A stretch of 64,000 nt of DNA, from NCBI GenBank assembly GCA_963701675.1, contig OY969623.1, positions 5,828,001 to 5,892,000 on the forward strand. The letters run 5' to 3'. The translations under genes were made by a program, and so were the position numbers. This document shows positions 51,079-59,508 of the stretch, in pieces. The notes beneath the pieces are model-generated. The model was not told the DNA's origin and searched no databases. It saw only the letters and a program-made list of their open reading frames with translations. This DNA is from G963701675 sp963701675. Its GTDB lineage: Bacteria > Planctomycetota > Planctomycetia > Gemmatales > Gemmataceae. How positions within the stretch are numbered: the first letter of the stretch is position 1; each line of letters begins with the position of its first letter.

Positions 51079-52392
51079 CTAAGCGACGGACGTGGCTTCC
51101 GCTTCTGCCATCTTGCGAATGTCCTGGGTGATTCGCATGGAACAGAACTTCGGCCCGCACATGGAGCAGAACTTCGCCGACTTGAAAACCTCCTGCGGCA
51201 ACGTCTCGTCATGCATCGCCCGTGCCGTGTCCGGGTCGAGCGATAGTTCGAATTGGCGATTCCAGTCGAACTCGAATCGGGCCTTCGACAATTCATCATC
51301 ACGGCGGCGTGCATTCTTTCGGCCGCGTGCAATGTCCCCGGCGTGGGCGGCAATCTTGTAGGCGATCACCCCCTGCCGGACATCGTCACGATTCGGTAAA
51401 CCGAGGTGCTCTTTGGGCGTCACGTAACAGAGCATGGCGGCGCCGGCCTCGGCGGCAAGAGCGGCCCCAATCGCGCTGGTGATGTGATCGTAACCCGGCG
51501 CGATGTCCGTGACCAGCGGGCCGAGAACGTAAAAAGGGGCATCATGACAAAGCTCGCGCTCCTTCTCAACATTCATTCTCACCAGGTGCATCGGAATGTG
51601 GCCGGGCCCTTCGATCATGACCTGGCAACCGTGCTCCCAAGCCTTCAACGTCAACTCACCGAGGGTTTTCAACTCGGCAAACTGGGCCTCATCGTTGGCA
51701 TCGGCGAGCGAACCTGGCCGGAGGCCATCACCCAGGCTGTAGGTCACGTCATAGGCGCGCATGATTTCGCAGAGTTCATCGAAGTGCGTGTACCAGAAGT
51801 TCTGTTCGTGATGGGCCAACATCCATGCGCCCATGAGCGATCCGCCGCGACTGACAATTCCGGTCACGCGGTTGGCGGTCAAGGGCAGGTACTCGCGCAA
51901 GACGCCGGCATGAATGGTCATATAATCCACGCCCTGTTTCGCTTGGCGCTCGACCATGTCCAGGGCGATTTGCGGCGTGATGTCGGCCGGGTCTTTGACG
52001 TTTTGGATCATCTGATACACGGGCACGGTTCCGATTGGAACCGGCGAGGTGTCGATAATCTCCTGGCGGATGCGGTCGATGTCGCCGCCGGTCGATAAGT
52101 CCATCACCGTGTCGGCGCCGAGGTGGACTGCGGTGTGGAGCTTCTCCAGTTCATCGTCGACGTTGCTGGTGACCGCCGAGTTGCCGATGTTGGCGTTGAT
52201 CTTGCACTTGGACGCGACGCCGATGCACATCGGTTCCAGTTTCTTCTGGAGGTGATTGATGTTCGCGGGAATCACCATCCGGCCTCGTGCAACTTCGTCG
52301 CGGACTACCTCCGGTTCAAGTTCTTCGCGCTGGGCGACGAACTCCATTTCACGTGTAATCGTTCCTTGCCGGGCGGCTTCGATTTGCGTCAT
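51079..52392 (-). CDS. thiC: Phosphomethylpyrimidine synthase ThiC
   Basis: A 437-residue radical SAM enzyme that converts aminoimidazole ribotide to hydroxymethylpyrimidine phosphate in thiamine synthesis. The C-terminal cluster CSMCGPKFCSM (CxxCx4C) binds the [4Fe-4S] cluster. The N-terminal EVVRDEVARGRMVIPANINH and GGSLMGAWMLAHH are also conserved. This is the short ThiC type lacking the N-terminal extension of the enterobacterial enzyme. ATG 52392 is behind GAGGAGAT. A TPP riboswitch lies 66 bases upstream, so expression falls when thiamine is plentiful. Confidence 0.96.
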   Translation of the reverse strand: MTQIEAARQGTITREMEFVAQREELEPEVVRDEVARGRMVIPANINHLQKKLEPMCIGVASKCKINANIGNSAVTSNVDDELEKLHTAVHLGADTVMDLSTGGDIDRIRQEIIDTSPVPIGTVPVYQMIQNVKDPADITPQIALDMVERQAKQGVDYMTIHAGVLREYLPLTANRVTGIVSRGGSLMGAWMLAHHEQNFWYTHFDELCEIMRAYDVTYSLGDGLRPGSLADANDEAQFAELKTLGELTLKAWEHGCQVMIEGPGHIPMHLVRMNVEKERELCHDAPFYVLGPLVTDIAPGYDHITSAIGAALAAEAGAAMLCYVTPKEHLGLPNRDDVRQGVIAYKIAAHAGDIARGRKNARRRDDELSKARFEFDWNRQFELSLDPDTARAMHDETLPQEVFKSAKFCSMCGPKFCSMRITQDIRKMAEAEATSVA

Positions 52393-52458
52393 GACGTTCG
52401 ATCTCCTCTCGGGATGATTCGTTCAAGAGAGGACAGGCCGAAGAGGTGAGTAAGGTTC

Positions 52459-52545
52459 GCTTTCCCACGCCGGTATGAACCGGATCAGGTCCCAGGGTCT
52501 ACTCTCAGCCCGCCCAACGGCGGACACCCCTAGCGAGTCCCTCGG
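52459..52545 (-). promoter_or_regulatory. TPP riboswitch (THI element)
   Basis: Read on the minus strand, this leader contains the conserved THI-box parts in order: AGGGGTGTCC, CTGAGAGTA, ACCTGATCCGGTTCATACC and GGCGTGGGAAAG. They fit the two-arm TPP aptamer. It lies between a putative promoter region near the divergent apbE gene and the thiC start, and should control thiC in response to thiamine pyrophosphate. Confidence 0.92.
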
Positions 52546-52605
52546 TGATTGTAAGGGAAGGCGGCAGGTCGTCAATGACACCAAGGAGAAGGGCTGTTCG
52601 CTACA

Positions 52606-53670
52606 ATGGACGGCATGAATCGCCGCGATTTCATGCGACCGACACATGTGGCAGCCGCACTAGGCCAAGCTGTCGCTCTGCTGGATAGTGACGACAAGGC
52701 GAACGACGATTCCGTCATTCCGGAGCTTGCACTCATCCGCGCTCAACGTCGCGCGATGGCGACGTTGTTCGAAATCGCGCTGCCGATTGGAACACCGGAC
52801 GCATTGTTTCACGCCGAGTCGGCACTCGATGAGATCGACCGAGTCGAGGACAAGCTCACGGCTTACCGCGAGACAAGCGAAACCAGTCGCCTGAATCGCA
52901 AAGCGTTTCACGACCCCGTAGTGGTCGACGACGAGTTATTTCGATTGTTGGCCCTATGCCAAAGGCTCAACGAGGAAACCGGCGGCGCTTTTGATATCAC
53001 GTCCGGCCCGCTCATCAAGGCCTGGGGCTTTTTCCGGCGACGTCACCGACTTCCCGGTGCGAGTGAGTTGGCGGAAGCACTGTCGCGCGTCGGCATGCGA
53101 CACGTAGAACTGAACGCGAAAAACCAATCCGTCCGCTATTCCCGACCGTGCGTCGAGATCAATTTCGGCAGCATCGGCAAAGGCCACGCGCTGGATCGCG
53201 TCGCGGATTTGTTGATGGGCAAGGGCATCGATGCTGCATTGGTGCATGGCGGCTACAGCAGTGTGTTCGCACTCGGAAGCACCGCAGGAACAGCACGCGG
53301 CTGGCCGATAACCGTGCGCCATCCCTGGGCCCCGGAACGGCATCTGGCGGTTCTCCATTTACGTGATCGCGGCTTGGCAACGTCCGCCGCGACTTATCAA
53401 CACTTTGATTTCCAAGGACGTAGGTTCGGCCATATCATCGATCCGCGCACGGGCTATCCTGCGGCGACAATGCTCAGTGCAACCGTGGTCGCTCCCACGG
53501 CGGCGGAAGCCGACGCGCTGGCGACGGCGTTTTTCATTAACGGCATCGAATGGGCTCGCCGTTACTGCGATTCTCACCCGGAAATCGGCGCCGTCATGTT
53601 GCCCGCCGACGGCGAGATTCCGGTAACGGTGAATCTTCCGATTTCATTGAGACAAGGGCACCGACCATGA
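52606..53670 (+). CDS. apbE: FAD:protein FMN transferase (ApbE family)
   Basis: A 354-residue Mg-dependent enzyme that attaches FMN covalently to Thr in redox proteins such as RNF and NQR subunits. ApbE hallmarks are GGAFDITSGPLIKAWGF, EINFGSIGKGHALDRVADLL and HIIDPRTGYPA. The N-terminal NRRDFMRP resembles a twin-arginine motif, but no hydrophobic stretch follows. ATG 52606 is used, with ATG 52615 an alternative. Its stop overlaps the next start (ATGA), so it leads a three-gene operon. Confidence 0.9.
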   Translation: MDGMNRRDFMRPTHVAAALGQAVALLDSDDKANDDSVIPELALIRAQRRAMATLFEIALPIGTPDALFHAESALDEIDRVEDKLTAYRETSETSRLNRKAFHDPVVVDDELFRLLALCQRLNEETGGAFDITSGPLIKAWGFFRRRHRLPGASELAEALSRVGMRHVELNAKNQSVRYSRPCVEINFGSIGKGHALDRVADLLMGKGIDAALVHGGYSSVFALGSTAGTARGWPITVRHPWAPERHLAVLHLRDRGLATSAATYQHFDFQGRRFGHIIDPRTGYPAATMLSATVVAPTAAEADALATAFFINGIEWARRYCDSHPEIGAVMLPADGEIPVTVNLPISLRQGHRP

Positions 53671-54848
53671 ACCGTTGCACCCGGTTTTTTCTGGTCGTGC
53701 TTCAATTGTGCATCGGCTGGCACCTTTTCTACGAGGGCGTCTGGAAAGTCCAGCAACGGGACGCGTGGTCGAGCAAAGGCTACCTCCGCAATGCGACCGG
53801 CCCCTTCGCTCTTCCGCTCCGCTGGTTGGCCGGCGATCCGATAGTGAGTCGACGCGACGGAGCTCTAACGATTGCCGATGCGGAACCGGATTTCCTCGCA
53901 CGCTTCGACGTGAAGCCGATTGACATGAACGTTGCCCCCGAAAACCGAAAGCTGCACCAACATGTGCCGCCCGTAATCGACGATGAGTGGAACCGGTACT
54001 TCGAGCGTTTCGTCAAGCATTACCAACTCGACGATCCAAACCGGCGTGACGAGCTTGCGGGCGCCGAAAGCAAGTTTTTGCAAACGAAGGCCGACCTCGT
54101 CGAATGGCTTACGTCCGGCGTGACCAAAACGAAGCCGCCTGGTTTCGGCGGCAATGGCGAAGTTCCGCAGGCGACGCCACAGCGGTTACAGGCCTACCAC
54201 GAGAAAATGCGCCAGATCGCCGAGCTTGAGTCGGGAGACGCCGAGCTATTCGGTTCGAAAGCCGCGGCGGCCAAGATCCAGGGCCTCCGCGCAGAAGCCG
54301 GCATGATCCGTAATGGCCTACAGGCCGACTTGGATAGGCAAACGTCGCAGATGAAGCGCATGTTGTTTTGGGAGGCCCTGACGCCGGAAAAACGACGCAT
54401 GGATCGCGTGCCGTCTGCTTCTTCGCCGGAACCAGAATGGGCGCGTGTGGCGTGGTTCGATAATCTCATGGGCCCCGCGTTTCAGACCGTGGGCTGGTCT
54501 TGGCCAAATTGGAACCGGTTGCAATGGATCGACCGACTCGTTCGCTGGGGACTAGTCGCTGCCGGCCTGGGCTTGATTCTCGGGTTGTTCACTCGTACAG
54601 CCTGTGCGCTCGGCATTGCCCTTCTGTTGCTGTTCTACCTCGCGATGCCGCCGCTCCCCGGTTCGACCGAAAGCCCCGCCGGGCATTACCTATTCATCAA
54701 CTTCAACATCATTGAAATTGCCGCCCTGTTGCTAATCGCCGTCTCCAACCCTTCCGGCCGATATGGCCTCGACGCCTGGATGCCGTTTCGCTGGCTACGC
54801 CGTCGCCGCACTGCCGCACACAGGAGTGAACCATGGCCCTCGACTTGA
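53667..54848 (+). CDS. DoxX-family membrane protein
   Basis: A 393-residue inner-membrane protein. The N-terminal helix (FFLVVLQLCIGWHLFYEGVWKV) is followed by a large extracytoplasmic region (about 40-285). The C-terminal helices (VAAGLGLILGLFTRTACALGIALLLLFYLAMPPLPG) are DoxX-like with the GHYLFINFNIIEIAALLLIAV ending. DoxX proteins are quinone-interacting or thiosulfate-related subunits. It is overlapped by apbE upstream and by the oxidoreductase downstream (16 bases), so all three are translationally coupled. The specific partner is unknown. Confidence 0.82.
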   Translation: MNRCTRFFLVVLQLCIGWHLFYEGVWKVQQRDAWSSKGYLRNATGPFALPLRWLAGDPIVSRRDGALTIADAEPDFLARFDVKPIDMNVAPENRKLHQHVPPVIDDEWNRYFERFVKHYQLDDPNRRDELAGAESKFLQTKADLVEWLTSGVTKTKPPGFGGNGEVPQATPQRLQAYHEKMRQIAELESGDAELFGSKAAAAKIQGLRAEAGMIRNGLQADLDRQTSQMKRMLFWEALTPEKRRMDRVPSASSPEPEWARVAWFDNLMGPAFQTVGWSWPNWNRLQWIDRLVRWGLVAAGLGLILGLFTRTACALGIALLLLFYLAMPPLPGSTESPAGHYLFINFNIIEIAALLLIAVSNPSGRYGLDAWMPFRWLRRRRTAAHRSEPWPST

Positions 54849-56488
54849 CTCAGGAACAAAAACAAACGGGGAAGGAGAACTTCGCACGCACCTCGGCGGA
54901 GTTGACGCGCCGCGGCTTCATGAAGAGCCTCGTCGCCGGCGCTGCCGTCGCTCCCGTGGCGGCGGCCGCGTATTTCGGCTACGAACGCTTCGTGAAGGAC
55001 AACCTCAAGCCGGTTCGAACGGCGCTCATCGGCGCCGGCGACGAAGGCGGCGTCCTCGTCGGCGACCATAATCCGCGCTACATGGAAATCGTCGCCATCT
55101 GCGACATCCGGCCGTCAAACTTTCAAGAACGCATCTTCAAGGGCGAACCGTCAGGCCCGCGAAAAGGACTGAATTTCCACTACGGCAACGACTGCAAATC
55201 CCGGATCAAACATTTCCATGACTATCGCGATCTGCTCGCCGATGGGAGTTTAGGCGTCGAGGCAGTGATCATTGCCTTGCCGCTGCACTTGCATGCTCCA
55301 GTGGCCATCGACGCCGTGAAAGCCGGCAAGCATGTCTTATGTGAAAAACTCATGGCGTGGAACGTTTCACAATGTAAGCAAATGATCAAGGCAGCCGACC
55401 AGGCAGAAAAACTGCTGTCGATCGGCCACCAGCGTCATTACAGCATGCTCTACTCCCAAGCGCACGAGGCAGTGAAGGCGGGAGCGCTGGGCGACATCAA
55501 GCACATCCGCGCGTTGTGGCATCGGAACAACACCTGGCCGCGTGTCGATTCGAAGACCGGAAAGGTCATTCCGGGCGCACTTCGCGATACTTGGCGACCC
55601 GACATTAGTGCCCTTGACCGGGAAGCACTGGTGAACGAACTGGACCGTTGGGGCTACAAGAGCATGGAAGAGCTGGTAAGGTGGCGGCTCTTCAATCGCA
55701 CGGGTGCGGGCCTCATGGCCGAGTTGGGCAGCCATCAACTCGATGCCTGTAGCATTTTTCTCGGCAAGGTCCAGCCCCTCGCGGTCCATGGCAGCGGCGG
55801 GAAGTTCTTCTATACCGATGATCGCGAAGTCGACGATCACATCTTCGTCACCTTCGAGTTCCCGGGGCCAAACTACCATGTCCGCGATGCCGCCGGCACA
55901 CCGACGAAGGAAGTTAAGAACAAGAATGACATCGTTGTGGTAACGTATTCCTCCGTGAATACGAATCAGTTTGAGCCTTATGGCGAGTGCTTGATGGGTA
56001 GTCGCGGAACGATGATCGTTGAGTCCGAACAGAGTGTCATGTTGTACGGAGAGCCGGACCCGAACCTGAAGGAAGCCGCCACGCCCAAATCGATGGCCGT
56101 CACGGTTACGAACACGCCGGCCGGGCAACCGGTGTTGGAAACGACGGCGTCATACGGCCCACCGGCCGATCGGGGTGCGCCGGCGTCCGTGGGTTCCGTC
56201 GGCGGCGCCATCAGCCGTGGTTACCGCGAAGAAATGGAGCATTTCGCCTATTGCGTGCGAATGCACGACCAGGCGCCGGAGGAAGAGAAAGCGAAATGGC
56301 AAACGGAGCTTCGCTGCCACGGGCGCGTCGCCATGGCGGATGCGATTATCGCTCTGACCGCCAACCTGGCAATGAAACAACGGAAACGAATCGAGTTCGA
56401 CCCGCGCTGGTTTGATGCCGCGAGTTCGGAAGTGCCCGACGCCGACGTCGCCGCCACCGACCACAAAGGCAACGCCGTGACGCTCTAG
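54833..56488 (+). CDS. Gfo/Idh/MocA family oxidoreductase with Tat-like signal
   Basis: A 551-residue NAD(P)-dependent oxidoreductase of the glucose-fructose oxidoreductase/inositol dehydrogenase family. The Rossmann motif is ALIGAGDEGG at about 64-73, and the family block is EKLMAWNVSQCKQMI. The N terminus TRRGFMKSLVAGAAVAPVAA predicts Tat export, frequent for this family in planctomycetes. ATG 54833 overlaps the DoxX gene by 16 bases. The C-terminal tail has an Asp-rich stretch (VPDADVAATDHKGN). It is the last gene of the operon, and its stop shares a CTAG with the convergent GT-C gene. Confidence 0.92.
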   Translation: MALDLTQEQKQTGKENFARTSAELTRRGFMKSLVAGAAVAPVAAAAYFGYERFVKDNLKPVRTALIGAGDEGGVLVGDHNPRYMEIVAICDIRPSNFQERIFKGEPSGPRKGLNFHYGNDCKSRIKHFHDYRDLLADGSLGVEAVIIALPLHLHAPVAIDAVKAGKHVLCEKLMAWNVSQCKQMIKAADQAEKLLSIGHQRHYSMLYSQAHEAVKAGALGDIKHIRALWHRNNTWPRVDSKTGKVIPGALRDTWRPDISALDREALVNELDRWGYKSMEELVRWRLFNRTGAGLMAELGSHQLDACSIFLGKVQPLAVHGSGGKFFYTDDREVDDHIFVTFEFPGPNYHVRDAAGTPTKEVKNKNDIVVVTYSSVNTNQFEPYGECLMGSRGTMIVESEQSVMLYGEPDPNLKEAATPKSMAVTVTNTPAGQPVLETTASYGPPADRGAPASVGSVGGAISRGYREEMEHFAYCVRMHDQAPEEEKAKWQTELRCHGRVAMADAIIALTANLAMKQRKRIEFDPRWFDAASSEVPDADVAATDHKGNAVTL

Positions 56489-58419
56489 CGGCTGTCCGGC
56501 TTCGGTATAAACTCCATCCATATCACGCCTAACCCGAGCGGCCGGGTGTCCTCGCCTTGTCCCACACTCTGTGGCGAATGGGCTTTGGACAAATGGAATT
56601 CGAGTCGGTTGTACTCGCGCAATACGCCGGGCGTCGCTTTGGTATCCACGTTGGCCACCGGCGGAAGATCGACCTCGATCAATCGTGGCGATCCACCGTC
56701 GCCGTGCAATGTGGTGAGATGTCCGCCGTTCAATTTTACATCGACGGGTTGGGCGCCGAACGTGTTCGCCATCATCCGTAGTCTTAACGGCTGCACCTTG
56801 AGCCTCTCCGGCAACGCGAACGTGAACACCGGTTCTTTCCCCGACCACAGACGCTCATCCCACACTCCATGCGATCCGGAGCCGAGGTATATACCGGCCG
56901 GCAGCGGTTTCGTAACATCGAGCCGCACGCCGATGGGTAAGTCGTCATGGCGTAACGACGCATAGTGCTTACCGCCGTGTTTCTTCAAGAGTTGAAGCGA
57001 TCCCATCAGAATTTCTCGCTCGCCGATGTCGTCGGCAAGCTGGAAGTAACCGACATATTCATCCACGAGGAGCAAGAGCGGCACTCCGGCGTTCATCTTT
57101 TCCTCGAAAGTACGCATGACCGCCCGGTCGGCATAGGCGGACTGCCACGCAAGTTCCATGTTGCGTGGCAACAGGATGCAAAACAGCACGAACGCGCTCA
57201 TCTGCACCAATCGGCCAAGCGATCCGCCGAACAACACCCACACGAGATACACCGCCGCGAACACCGGTGTGGCCAGCACGATGTAGCGATAGTGGCCGAC
57301 GAGGGCCTCGCCGCCGCGGCCGACGCCGATGGCCAGCGCCAAACAAGCACACGCGGCCAGAAAGCTCGTCAGCCCGAAAAGGCGAAACCGTTCCGCCGGC
57401 CGAGAAAGCCACAGCCAAATCAGCGGCAGTAGAACCAGAAGTGCGGATGCCGAGATCCCGACAGTGGCGTGAGCCAAGGTCTTTGCTGTTCCTTCCGTTA
57501 CGCCGGCATAGAGGAATGCCTGATACGGCCCTTCCACGATGTACTCATGAACCATCTTGTTCGACATGCCGAATCCCATCGTGATGAACGCAAAGGCCGA
57601 CTTCCACGTGGCCCCGGCACCCAGCCGCCGGATCATCGTCGACGCGTCGAGGTCCGGCGACGAAGCTTGGGCTCGATCAAATCCGACGTAGTAGAGCACC
57701 ACGGTCGCCACCGCCAGGATGGAAAGTCCGAGCAGTAACCCGGCACGCGCAACACTTCGTTGTCGCAACAAGCCGTAAAGACCGACGACCGCAAGCCACA
57801 GCGCAAGGACAGGCACAAATGCCAAACCGTTTGCGCCACAAAGGGGCAACAACACGATGCACAGCCCCGCAAGAACCGCCCTACCAACCGATGGCACTTG
57901 CTCAGCGGCAATCAATATCAGCACAGCCCCGACGAGAACAGTCGACAGGGTGAGTTGGAGGATGTAACCCCAAAGGAAAAGCGTGAGTTTCTCCTGCCAC
58001 GTCAACAGAAGGAGAACAAAGAAGGCGTCGGCATAGCTACTGCGCCCGCGAATTCGGCGAGCCACGCAAATGAGGCCGGCTGCCAGCGCCGCGACACAAA
58101 CGATGTTGAACAGCATGGCAGCGCGGAAATCGCCGCCCGACACGCGGTATAGCAGGATCCACAATAGCTTCGGCAACGGCAAACGATGATCGTTGGATTG
58201 CTCCCACAGCCAATCCCACGTCACGGGAAACTCGCCCGAAAGCCACAATGACAGGCCGAGGTCATCGTAGTACGGATACTTGCTTCCGAAATTCCAAGTG
58301 AACCAAAGGGCCGCGACAACCATCCCTATCCATACGGACCAGACGAAGACGGCGGCATCTCGGGTTCCCGTGGGCGCAGGCAGCTTTGCGTCGAGTGGCA
58401 ATTGGGACGTGGAATTCAT
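56485..58419 (-). CDS. GT-C-type polytopic membrane protein
   Basis: A 644-residue membrane protein with about 11 hydrophobic helices and an acidic external loop (KYPYYDDLGLSLWLSGEFP) near residue 50, the pattern of GT-C glycosyltransferases that use polyprenyl-phosphate sugars. The C-terminal 150 residues are a soluble domain (LRMMANTFGAQPVDVKLNGGH). ATG 58419 overlaps the TGA of the UbiA-type gene (ATGA). The upstream open frame to 59166 is antisense-like and is not part of it. The sugar transferred is unknown. Confidence 0.8.
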   Translation of the reverse strand: MNSTSQLPLDAKLPAPTGTRDAAVFVWSVWIGMVVAALWFTWNFGSKYPYYDDLGLSLWLSGEFPVTWDWLWEQSNDHRLPLPKLLWILLYRVSGGDFRAAMLFNIVCVAALAAGLICVARRIRGRSSYADAFFVLLLLTWQEKLTLFLWGYILQLTLSTVLVGAVLILIAAEQVPSVGRAVLAGLCIVLLPLCGANGLAFVPVLALWLAVVGLYGLLRQRSVARAGLLLGLSILAVATVVLYYVGFDRAQASSPDLDASTMIRRLGAGATWKSAFAFITMGFGMSNKMVHEYIVEGPYQAFLYAGVTEGTAKTLAHATVGISASALLVLLPLIWLWLSRPAERFRLFGLTSFLAACACLALAIGVGRGGEALVGHYRYIVLATPVFAAVYLVWVLFGGSLGRLVQMSAFVLFCILLPRNMELAWQSAYADRAVMRTFEEKMNAGVPLLLLVDEYVGYFQLADDIGEREILMGSLQLLKKHGGKHYASLRHDDLPIGVRLDVTKPLPAGIYLGSGSHGVWDERLWSGKEPVFTFALPERLKVQPLRLRMMANTFGAQPVDVKLNGGHLTTLHGDGGSPRLIEVDLPPVANVDTKATPGVLREYNRLEFHLSKAHSPQSVGQGEDTRPLGLGVIWMEFIPKPDSR

Positions 58420-59408
58420 TGCTCGATCGGGGGCCGGTCGGTGAATAGTCGGAGCCCGCCAAAGGTGATCACGATGTAACAAACCATCCAAAGAATGAGA
58501 CTCAATTGCATACGAAGGTCTTTGAGAACCAACCAGTCGGGTTCTTCGCCGATATTCCACAGGACGACGAGCCGTTTGTAGTGCATGACGGCGAAAAACA
58601 CGATCGGGACCGTAATCACCAGAGTCGGGTTCTTTCCGGAGGTCGTCGTGAAAAGCGCGTAACAGATGACGGTCATGACCGCAGCATTGTTCAGCATGTA
58701 GTCCAGGAGCGTGACCGTGTACTTCGAAAGAACCGGGCGGCGCTCGGTGCCTTCGTCCTCGACGAGGTTGCCGAGCTCGGAGCGCCGTTTCGCGAAGCCG
58801 AGGAACACCGACAGAAAGAAAGTACAAAGCGTAATCCACGTCGTCGGAAGGACGCCAACGGCATAGACGCCGGCCAAGAGACGGAGAACGAAACCGAAGG
58901 CAATGCATAGCACATCGAACAAGGCGATGTGTTTTAGTCTCACGGAGTAGGCCAGGTTGTTGGCAAAGTAGAGCGCCAGGCAGACCAGCACGGCCCAGCG
59001 CATCACGGCCACTTGCGGCGTATCCGGGGCGCCGTCGTTCGCGTGCTCGGCAACGGCGGCACGCCCGATCCAGTTGGCGCCGACCAGGGCAGTAAGGCCG
59101 AGTACCACGGCCAAGGCGACGGCCGTCGGCACGCGGACAGCGCCGCTTGCCAACGGCCGGCGGCACTTCACCGGATGCTGGCTGTCACGTTCACGGTCGA
59201 GAAGGTCGTTGAATATATACGTAGCGGAGGACGCGGCGCAGAAACATGCAAACGTGGCCAGCGCGGCCCACACATCATTCGCGTTGCGGAAGTGACCGCT
59301 GAAGAAGACACCGGCCAGGCAAAAGACATTCTTGGTCCACTGATGCGGCCGCAATAACTGAAGGTACGCCATCCACCCGGCGGTTGGTGTCTGCGCGGGC
59401 ATCAGCAT
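58416..59408 (-). CDS. UbiA-family prenyltransferase, probable decaprenyl-phosphate phosphoribosyltransferase
   Basis: A 330-residue inner-membrane UbiA-superfamily protein with about eight helices. The first motif RPHQWTKN and the NDLLDRERDSQHPVKCRRPLASG block match decaprenyl-phosphate 5-phosphoribosyltransferase (DPPR synthase), which moves phosphoribose from PRPP to a polyprenyl phosphate. The second Asp-rich site follows in the SVRLKHIALFDVLCIAFGFVLR region. ATG 59408 has AAGGA upstream. It is coupled with the GT-C gene, so the pair may make a sugar-lipid donor and use it. Menaquinone-type substrates are less likely. Confidence 0.85.
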   Translation of the reverse strand: MLMPAQTPTAGWMAYLQLLRPHQWTKNVFCLAGVFFSGHFRNANDVWAALATFACFCAASSATYIFNDLLDRERDSQHPVKCRRPLASGAVRVPTAVALAVVLGLTALVGANWIGRAAVAEHANDGAPDTPQVAVMRWAVLVCLALYFANNLAYSVRLKHIALFDVLCIAFGFVLRLLAGVYAVGVLPTTWITLCTFFLSVFLGFAKRRSELGNLVEDEGTERRPVLSKYTVTLLDYMLNNAAVMTVICYALFTTTSGKNPTLVITVPIVFFAVMHYKRLVVLWNIGEEPDWLVLKDLRMQLSLILWMVCYIVITFGGLRLFTDRPPIEQ

Positions 59409-59457
59409 GCGAAGAATCCTTGAGGAAGCCGGTTCGGGTGTACGCCGTATTATAGCT

Positions 59458-59481
59458 TTGTCAGTTGTCAGTTGTCAGTTG
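59458..59481. repeat. Heptanucleotide tandem repeat (TCAGTTG)
   Basis: Three copies of TCAGTTG preceded by a TTG half-copy, located in the divergent promoter region between the UbiA gene and leuS, about 30 bases from the leuS start. Copy-number change here could alter spacing of leuS signals. Confidence 0.8.
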
Positions 59482-59508
59482 TGATCGGGATGTAGGAGGT
59501 AACGGAAG

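Noticed and set aside
58420..59166. N-terminal extension of the GT-C frame
   Set aside because: It overlaps the UbiA gene in another frame and has no membrane pattern. ATG 58419 is coupled to the UbiA stop.
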